A stretch of DNA of 44,964 bases, taken from contig JAGBTM010000061.1 in assembly GCA_017631325.1 (NCBI GenBank), positions 1-44,964 on the forward strand, written 5' to 3'. A program made the translations under genes and the position numbers. Of this stretch, positions 40,796 through 44,964 are shown piece after piece (the first letter of the stretch is position 1; the number at the start of each line of letters is the position of its first letter). The notes under the pieces were generated by a model. It worked only from the letters and a program-made list of their open reading frames with translations. It did no database searches and had not been told where the DNA came from. The DNA is from Clostridia bacterium (GTDB lineage: Bacteria; Bacillota; Clostridia; Oscillospirales; CAG-272).

Positions 40796-41704
40796 ATGGC
40801 AGAAAACGAAAATATAAAAAATGAAGCTGCTCCCGAGATGACCGAGGTCGTGGGCGTCAACTTCCGTGAGGCTGGCAAGGTGTACTACTTTGCACCCGGC
40901 GGAGTTAAGTATTCCGTCGGTGACAAGGTTATCGTCGAGACGGCAAGAGGCGTGGAGTTCGGAACGGTAAAGCTTCAAACTAAGCTTGTTCCCACCGCCG
41001 AGATAGTAGCGCCTCTTAAGCCTATTATGCGCCGCGCTACCCCTGAGGACGTGGCAAGGAACGAGAAAAACAGACGTCTCGAAGAGGAAGCTGCCGAGAT
41101 ATGCAAAAAGAAAATTGCGAACCACGGTCTTGAGATGGACCTGACGGGTGTTGAATACACATTTGACAACTCGAAGCTTATCTTCTATTTCACCTGCGAA
41201 TCGCGTGTGGACTTCAGAGAGCTTGTTAAGGATTTGGCCTCGACCTTCCGCACGAGAATTGAGCTTCGCCAGATAGGAATACGCGACGAGGCAAAAATGA
41301 TGGGAGGTCTTGGTATCTGTGGAAGAAAATTCTGCTGCTCGGGATTTCTCTCGGATTTCGTTCAGGTTTCCATCAAGATGGCAAAGGAGCAGAATTTCTC
41401 TCTTAACTCGGCCAAGGTATCGGGCGCCTGCGGCAGACTTATGTGCTGCTTACGCTACGAGCACGAAATCTACGAGGAGGCCCTCAAAAAAACGCCCCCT
41501 GTCGGCTCTATCGTTTCTACCAAGGACGGTCAGGGCGTAGTCGTTGAGACGAAGCCTCTGGCTGAGGAAATTAGGGTAAAGCTCACTGATAAAGAAAAGG
41601 AAATACAGAAGGTTTACCCCATCAGTGACATAAAGGTTATTTCAAGAAAAAATGCAAAGCACAAGGACGAGGAAGAGGACGCTGACGCTATTGCCGAGGA
41701 TTAA
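40796..41704 (+). CDS. ricT: PSP1-domain protein RicT (YaaT)
   Basis: In Bacillus RicT (YaaT) forms the Y-complex with RicA and RicF, binds [4Fe-4S] clusters and directs RNase Y processing of mRNAs; it also affects sporulation and competence. 302 residues with the PSP1 C-terminal domain. The Cys set C175, C180, C181 (GICGRKFCC) and C212, C217, C218 (ACGRLMCC) matches the cluster ligands. It lies 43 bases after holB with AAAGGATGA as SD. The acidic C-terminus (KDEEEDADAIAED) is typical. Confidence 0.93.
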   Translation: MAENENIKNEAAPEMTEVVGVNFREAGKVYYFAPGGVKYSVGDKVIVETARGVEFGTVKLQTKLVPTAEIVAPLKPIMRRATPEDVARNEKNRRLEEEAAEICKKKIANHGLEMDLTGVEYTFDNSKLIFYFTCESRVDFRELVKDLASTFRTRIELRQIGIRDEAKMMGGLGICGRKFCCSGFLSDFVQVSIKMAKEQNFSLNSAKVSGACGRLMCCLRYEHEIYEEALKKTPPVGSIVSTKDGQGVVVETKPLAEEIRVKLTDKEKEIQKVYPISDIKVISRKNAKHKDEEEDADAIAED

Positions 41705-41807
41705 GAGCGCTTTTGCCTCTGCGACTTGACTTTAACGAATGCTATGAGCTATCAAAGTTAAAAACAGCTCGGTGGCAGAATATAAATCACAAATTTTTAA
41801 AAAACAC

Positions 41808-41835
41808 TTGATTTTTTTTGTAAATGTGCTAAAAT
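41808..41835 (+). promoter_or_regulatory. SigA-type promoter for the ferredoxin gene
   Basis: TTGATT, 16 bases ending TGTGC, TAAAAT. The leader is about 30 bases with GGAGG. Confidence 0.75.
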
Positions 41836-41871
41836 ATATGTATAAATAAAATTTTTATGGAGGACTTACCA

Positions 41872-42042
41872 ATGGCATACAAGATTTCCGATGCGTGCAT
41901 CAGCTGCGGCGCTTGCGCAGATGGATGCCCCACCTCTTGCATCTCCGAGGGCGACGGCAAGTACGTTATCAACGCTGATGAGTGCATCAGCTGTGGCGCT
42001 TGCGCAGACGCTTGCCCCGTAGAAGCACCTGCTGAGGAATAA
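41872..42042 (+). CDS. Clostridial-type 2[4Fe-4S] ferredoxin
   Basis: 56-residue electron carrier with two CxxCxxCxxxCP motifs (C9, C12, C15, C19 and C38, C41, C44, C48), pseudo-twofold symmetric. It carries low-potential electrons between pyruvate:ferredoxin oxidoreductase, hydrogenase or Rnf-type partners. It is a possible donor for the FTR-like protein at 11721 (inference). The ATG at 41872 has GGAGG eight bases upstream; an ATG at 41857 overlaps that SD. It has its own promoter and terminator, and sits where yabA lies in the Bacillus holB-yaaT-yabA-yabB order. Confidence 0.96.
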   Translation: MAYKISDACISCGACADGCPTSCISEGDGKYVINADECISCGACADACPVEAPAEE

Positions 42043-42064
42043 TTCCTTGCGAACATAAAATTTG

Positions 42065-42108
42065 AGGAGTGTGTGATGAATTTTATTGTCGCACACTCCT
42101 TAATTTTT
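42065..42108 (+). terminator. Intrinsic terminator of the ferredoxin gene
   Basis: AGGAGTGTGTGA (42065-42076) pairs with TCGCACACTCCT (42089-42100), with one G-U pair and a 12-base loop, then TTAATTTTTAT. Confidence 0.9.
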
Positions 42109-42278
42109 ATAAATCAGGCCACACTCAGAAAAGATGCGATGATTTTCAAAACGGGCGCGTTTTTATAACGAAATTGAGTGCTTTTATGAGAGAATTGCGC
42201 GTATTTTTTCGGGAGGCGGCTATGACTTTTCTTGATATTTCGACCCTTTGGTCGCTACTATATAGGACGATATAAATT

Positions 42279-43016
42279 ATGGAAAGATGCGACTTTGTAA
42301 ACGACGACTTAAAGCTTATACAAATTACCGACGGTCTTACCTTTGGCACGGACGCTCTTTTGCTCGCGGGATACGTTTCGGGTAAATACAGAAGTGGCGT
42401 TGAGCTTGGCTCGGGAAGTGGTATTATATCGCTTCTGCTGCTCTCTCGCGAAAAAATTGATAGAGTGTGCGCACTTGAGGTACAAGAGGAGTACGCCGAG
42501 CTAACAAAGAAAAATGCCGAGCTTAACGGCCTCTCGTACAGACTAGAGACAGTATGCGCTGACGCGCGCAATTATAAAGACAGACGCGACTTTGAGATAG
42601 CCTACACAAATCCACCGTATATGAAGCTGTCCTCGGGAAAGAAATGCACTCTTGACAAAAAGAATATAGCACGCCACGAGGTTATGGGTGATATACGCGA
42701 TTTTTGTATAGCGTCATCTAGGCTTCTAAAATACGGCGGAAGCTTCTACGCAGTTTACCGCACCGACAGACTAATCGACCTCACCTCAGCTATGAGAGAA
42801 ACAAAAATCGAGCCTAAGCGTATGACCTTTGTTCACGCAGACTCTGATGCCCTGCCCTCTATGGCGCTCGTTGAGGGACGTGTAGGTGGCAGGTGTGGAT
42901 TGACACTTACACCTCCCCTGCTTATTTACAAAGATAAGTCCCACACATCGTACAGTGAGGATATGAATTATATACTTGAGCACGGCTCATTCCCCGAAAA
43001 ATATATGAGAAAATAA
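42279..43016 (+). CDS. tRNA1(Val) (adenine-N6)-methyltransferase, TrmN6/YabB type
   Basis: Methylates N6 of A37 in tRNA1(Val) in the characterised E. coli homologue YfiC. 245 residues. SAM loop VELGSGSGI (about 41-49), acidic ALEVQEE, and the N6-amino methyltransferase motif NPPY (111-114) are all intact. The opening GLTFGTDALLLAGYV is the family hallmark. The SD is weak (AGGA about 12 bases upstream). Its last codons contain the first copy of the 37-bp array that follows. In Bacillus yabB is followed by yazA and rsmI; here yazA is missing. Confidence 0.92.
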   Translation: MERCDFVNDDLKLIQITDGLTFGTDALLLAGYVSGKYRSGVELGSGSGIISLLLLSREKIDRVCALEVQEEYAELTKKNAELNGLSYRLETVCADARNYKDRRDFEIAYTNPPYMKLSSGKKCTLDKKNIARHEVMGDIRDFCIASSRLLKYGGSFYAVYRTDRLIDLTSAMRETKIEPKRMTFVHADSDALPSMALVEGRVGGRCGLTLTPPLLIYKDKSHTSYSEDMNYILEHGSFPEKYMRK

Positions 43017-43250
43017 CGGCACGGCTCACCACACAAAGAAAGTATCAAAAATCAGGCACGGCTCACCACACAAAGAAAGTATCAAAAATCAGGCGTGGCT
43101 CACCTCACAAAGCAAGTATCAAAAATCAGGCGCGGCTCGCACACAAAGAAAGTATCAAAAACAGTGCCACCGTCAAGCAAGGATAAAAAACAGCAGCGCG
43201 GCTCTCTGACAAATAAAGAAAAAATGGCTACACGGCTCACTGCCAAACAT
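42980..43250 (+). repeat. 37-bp tandem array starting in the trmN6 coding end
   Basis: The core GCACGGCTCA lies at 42980 (inside the final codons), 43019, 43056, 43093 and 43130, with spacings of 39, 37, 37 and 37 bases. Units 43018-43054 and 43055-43091 are identical apart from none or one base; 43092-43128 and 43129-43163 are diverged; traces continue to about 43250. No spacers are present, so it is not a CRISPR. It fills the whole gap to rsmI. Confidence 0.88.
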
Positions 43251-43271
43251 ATATAAAAGGAAACAAACGTT

Positions 43272-44132
43272 ATGGAAGAAAAGAACAAGGTGCTTTCCTC
43301 TACGCTCTATCTCGTAGGCACTCCGATAGGAAATCTTGCGGACATCTCCGAGAGAGCAAAAAAGGTCTTAAGTGAGGTAAGCTTTATTGCAGCCGAGGAC
43401 ACGAGAAACAGCTCAAGGCTTCTCACCTCTCTCGGAATACACACCGAACTCGTCAGCTATCACGAGCACAACAAACGCTCAAGCGGAGAGAAAATTGTCG
43501 AAAGGCTTCTCTCGGGTGAGAGCTGTGCTCTCATTACCGACGCAGGAATGCCTGCAATAAGTGACCCGGGTGAAGATTTGGTGCGCGAGTGCTCCGAGGC
43601 CGGAATTGTGGTTTCGGTAATCCCAGGCCCCTGCGCCGCGATATCGGCCCTTGCGCTTTCAGCTCTCTCAACGAGGCGCTTTTGTTTCGAGGGATTTCTC
43701 AGCGCTGTATCAGGCGAGAGAAAAAAGAGACTCGACGCTCTTCGCTACGAGGGTCGAACTATGATATTCTACGAAGCTCCTCACAAGCTCACAAAAACGC
43801 TTTCGGATATGAGGGAATATTTCGGCTCCGAGAGAAGAATTTCTCTGTGCCGCGAGATTACCAAGCTCAACGAAGAGGTTACGAGAGTAACGCTCGACGA
43901 GGCCGTAGCAATATACGAAAAGAAGGAGCCGAGGGGTGAATACGTGCTGGTTGTAGACGGTTTTTCGGGCAAAGAGGAAAGCGAGCTGACAAACGGGCTT
44001 TCAAGCCTTTCACCTGAAGAGCACGTTCTTCACTACGAGGCAGAGGGACACAAAAAAATGGACGCTATAAAGCTCGCGGCGAAAGACAGAGGAATGTCAA
44101 AATCCGAGCTTTACAAAATCCTAAATACATGA
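43272..44132 (+). CDS. rsmI: 16S rRNA (cytidine1402-2'-O)-methyltransferase
   Basis: Tetrapyrrole-methylase-fold enzyme that 2'-O-methylates C1402 of 16S rRNA in the decoding centre. 286 residues. LYLVGTPIGNLADIS (13-27), AEDTRNS (41-47), LITDAGMPAISDPG (about 86-99) and VIPGPCAAISALALS are all present. It has the usual C-terminal HTH-like tail (MSKSELYKILNT). AAAGGA lies about ten bases before the ATG. It closes the holB-ricT-trmN6-rsmI neighbourhood and has its own terminator. Confidence 0.96.
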   Translation: MEEKNKVLSSTLYLVGTPIGNLADISERAKKVLSEVSFIAAEDTRNSSRLLTSLGIHTELVSYHEHNKRSSGEKIVERLLSGESCALITDAGMPAISDPGEDLVRECSEAGIVVSVIPGPCAAISALALSALSTRRFCFEGFLSAVSGERKKRLDALRYEGRTMIFYEAPHKLTKTLSDMREYFGSERRISLCREITKLNEEVTRVTLDEAVAIYEKKEPRGEYVLVVDGFSGKEESELTNGLSSLSPEEHVLHYEAEGHKKMDAIKLAAKDRGMSKSELYKILNT

Positions 44133-44212
44133 ACCGAAAACTGAGCAAAATTCAAAATTCGCGCTTTAATCTTTGGCAGTTTTTGATTTTTCTAAGATTT
44201 TTTCGAAGCAAT

Positions 44213-44270
44213 AATGCGGTGGGACAGTGTGACGTAGCTTTTTGCGCGGCTCTGTCCCGCCGTATTTTTC
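44213..44270 (+). terminator. Intrinsic terminator after rsmI
   Basis: CGGTGGGACAG (44217-44227) pairs with CTGTCCCGCCG (44252-44262), with one G-U pair and a further AT extension outside. TATTTTTCT follows. The loop is 24 bases. Confidence 0.85.
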
Positions 44271-44592
44271 TGCTTTCAATTCGGTCTTCGAGCTGTTTTT
44301 TAAAAGCTTTTGAGAAAGGATAGAGTGACGATTTATGCTTTGCTTTGATTTTGAGCCTTTTTTTCGTGTCTGATAGGCCTTGGTATTTTTTCTTTATTTT
44401 AAAATTTTTGCGAAATATATTGTAATTTTGACAATAATATGGTAAAATGAGTATTATATTTTAGAAATTTTATGGGCACTTGCTACTTATCCGTTCGTTT
44501 TTTGCCTCTGTATGCTACGGCTTTATCGAAACGGATTAGCATTATTCTCTCCTTTTCCCATTTGACTAAATTTCAGAAAGGTGGATCGCGAT
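44271..44592 (+). other. Intergenic and long leader of the Lys-rich protein gene
   Basis: 322 AT-rich bases. They contain the overlapping promoters at 44420-44457 and a leader of about 130 bases, longer than usual here. I see no gene or known riboswitch in it. Confidence 0.5.
44420..44457 (+). promoter_or_regulatory. Two overlapping SigA-type promoters
   Basis: TTGTAA-17-TAAAAT (44420-44448) and TTGACA-18-TATTAT (44428-44457) overlap, offset by eight or nine bases. Either or both could drive the Lys-rich gene. Confidence 0.7.
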
Positions 44593-44964
44593 ATGGCAAA
44601 GAAAAAAAGCGCAAGCGAGGCTTTGGATAAAGGCACTACCGATAGCGTAAAGAAGGCTACCGACAGTGCAAAGAATAAAGGCTCCAAGAAGACGGACGAC
44701 CAAGCGGCTCAGTCCGACGGCGCTCTCCTCTTACCCGAGGAAAAAAAGAATAGCGCAGGCAAAAAAGGCTCGGGCAAAAGGTCTAATAAGGCCACAAACG
44801 ACACCAAGGACACGGCCGCACACAAGGAAGAGGCGACTAAGAAACCGAAGAAAAAAACAGCAGATACAGTATCTGAAAGCAAGGCCGAAAAAACGACGGC
44901 AAAGCCTGAACAAAATTCCGAAATAACAACTGAAGAGGCTAAAAAAACGACCAAAAAGGCTGAA
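44593..44964 (+). CDS. Lys-rich low-complexity protein (3' partial)
   Basis: The frame is open from ATG 44593, with AAAGGTGG eight bases upstream, through the right edge (124 codons seen). The start MAKKKSASEALDKG leads into a sequence dominated by K, T, A, D, E and S, with K-K pairs, no hydrophobic segments and no recognised domain: an intrinsically disordered, highly basic region like a bacterial histone-H1-like tail. The tail composition recalls the repeat protein at the left edge (nucleotides 3-254), so this may be the N-terminal part of a second DUF1508 or similar protein. That is a guess until the rest is seen. Confidence 0.8.
   Translation, partial: MAKKKSASEALDKGTTDSVKKATDSAKNKGSKKTDDQAAQSDGALLLPEEKKNSAGKKGSGKRSNKATNDTKDTAAHKEEATKKPKKKTADTVSESKAEKTTAKPEQNSEITTEEAKKTTKKAE

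Noticed and set aside
43018-43163. 37-bp repeats as a CRISPR array
   Set aside because: Units are directly head to tail with no unique spacers, degrade at one end, overlap a coding end, and no cas genes are present.

Overview
The window reads as chromosomal DNA of a low-to-mid GC Firmicute, most likely an uncultured anaerobic clostridial lineage. Evidence: Firmicutes-type fructose-bisphosphatase, MecA, RicT, a TIGR04086 membrane protein beside yajC, a QueT ECF transporter, the gene order holB-ricT-trmN6-rsmI with metG-tatD next to it (the Bacillus/Clostridium arrangement), a 2[4Fe-4S] ferredoxin and a ferredoxin:thioredoxin reductase-like protein. Promoters are of the SigA kind (TTGaca-17-TAtaAT, often with an extended TGC before the -10). 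I see no tRNA, rRNA, CRISPR array, phage or insertion sequence, so most of the window is core genome with a few accessory genes.

Layout. 1-2.7 kb: tail of a Lys/Ala/Pro-repeat protein with two DUF1508 domains, then class 3 fructose-bisphosphatase. 2.9-5.4 kb (minus): ECF S-component, RluA-type pseudouridine synthase, AlaX-type alanyl-tRNA editing protein. 5.7-11.2 kb (minus): an 1825-residue single-pass surface protein whose cytoplasmic tail ends in a ribosomal-protein-L15-like domain, the most unusual object here. 11.7-12.3 kb (minus): thioredoxin plus a 65-residue FTR-like protein. 12.7-20.5 kb: a small conserved protein, gpsA, cysE (minus), a 1268-residue SF1 helicase-nuclease, yajC and a TIGR04086 protein. 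20.7-27.8 kb (minus): pyridoxal kinase, murA, a DUF3810 metalloprotease-like membrane protein, an ABC exporter, a QueG-like reductase. 28-31.6 kb: plsY-methyltransferase, tsaE-tsaB-rpiB. 31.7-34.4 kb: mecA-like (minus), queT, a LysM protein with a degenerate GH18-like domain. 34.6-37.4 kb (minus): metG-tatD. 37.6-44.1 kb: GH78 rhamnosidase, holB-ricT, ferredoxin, trmN6, rsmI. 44.6 kb to the end: start of a Lys-rich protein.

Functional themes. RNA modification is dense: RluA, AlaX, QueG, QueT, TsaE, TsaB, TrmN6, RsmI and a Methyltransf_32-type enzyme. QueT and QueG together suggest queuosine-precursor salvage. GpsA and PlsY supply two steps of phospholipid synthesis. TrxA with the FTR-like protein suggests a ferredoxin-driven thiol system.

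Non-coding features worth attention: (i) degenerate tandem arrays that begin inside the last codons of genes and run past the stop codon (murA, trmN6, the large surface protein); (ii) a cluster of nested inverted repeats after gpsA that could be a structured RNA; (iii) a transcript-leading stem-loop before queT that may be a preQ1 riboswitch; (iv) a pair of ATGT-N-ACAT operator-like sites at the rhamnosidase promoter; (v) GC-rich stem-loops followed by an A-tract and the Shine-Dalgarno sequence between tandem genes.
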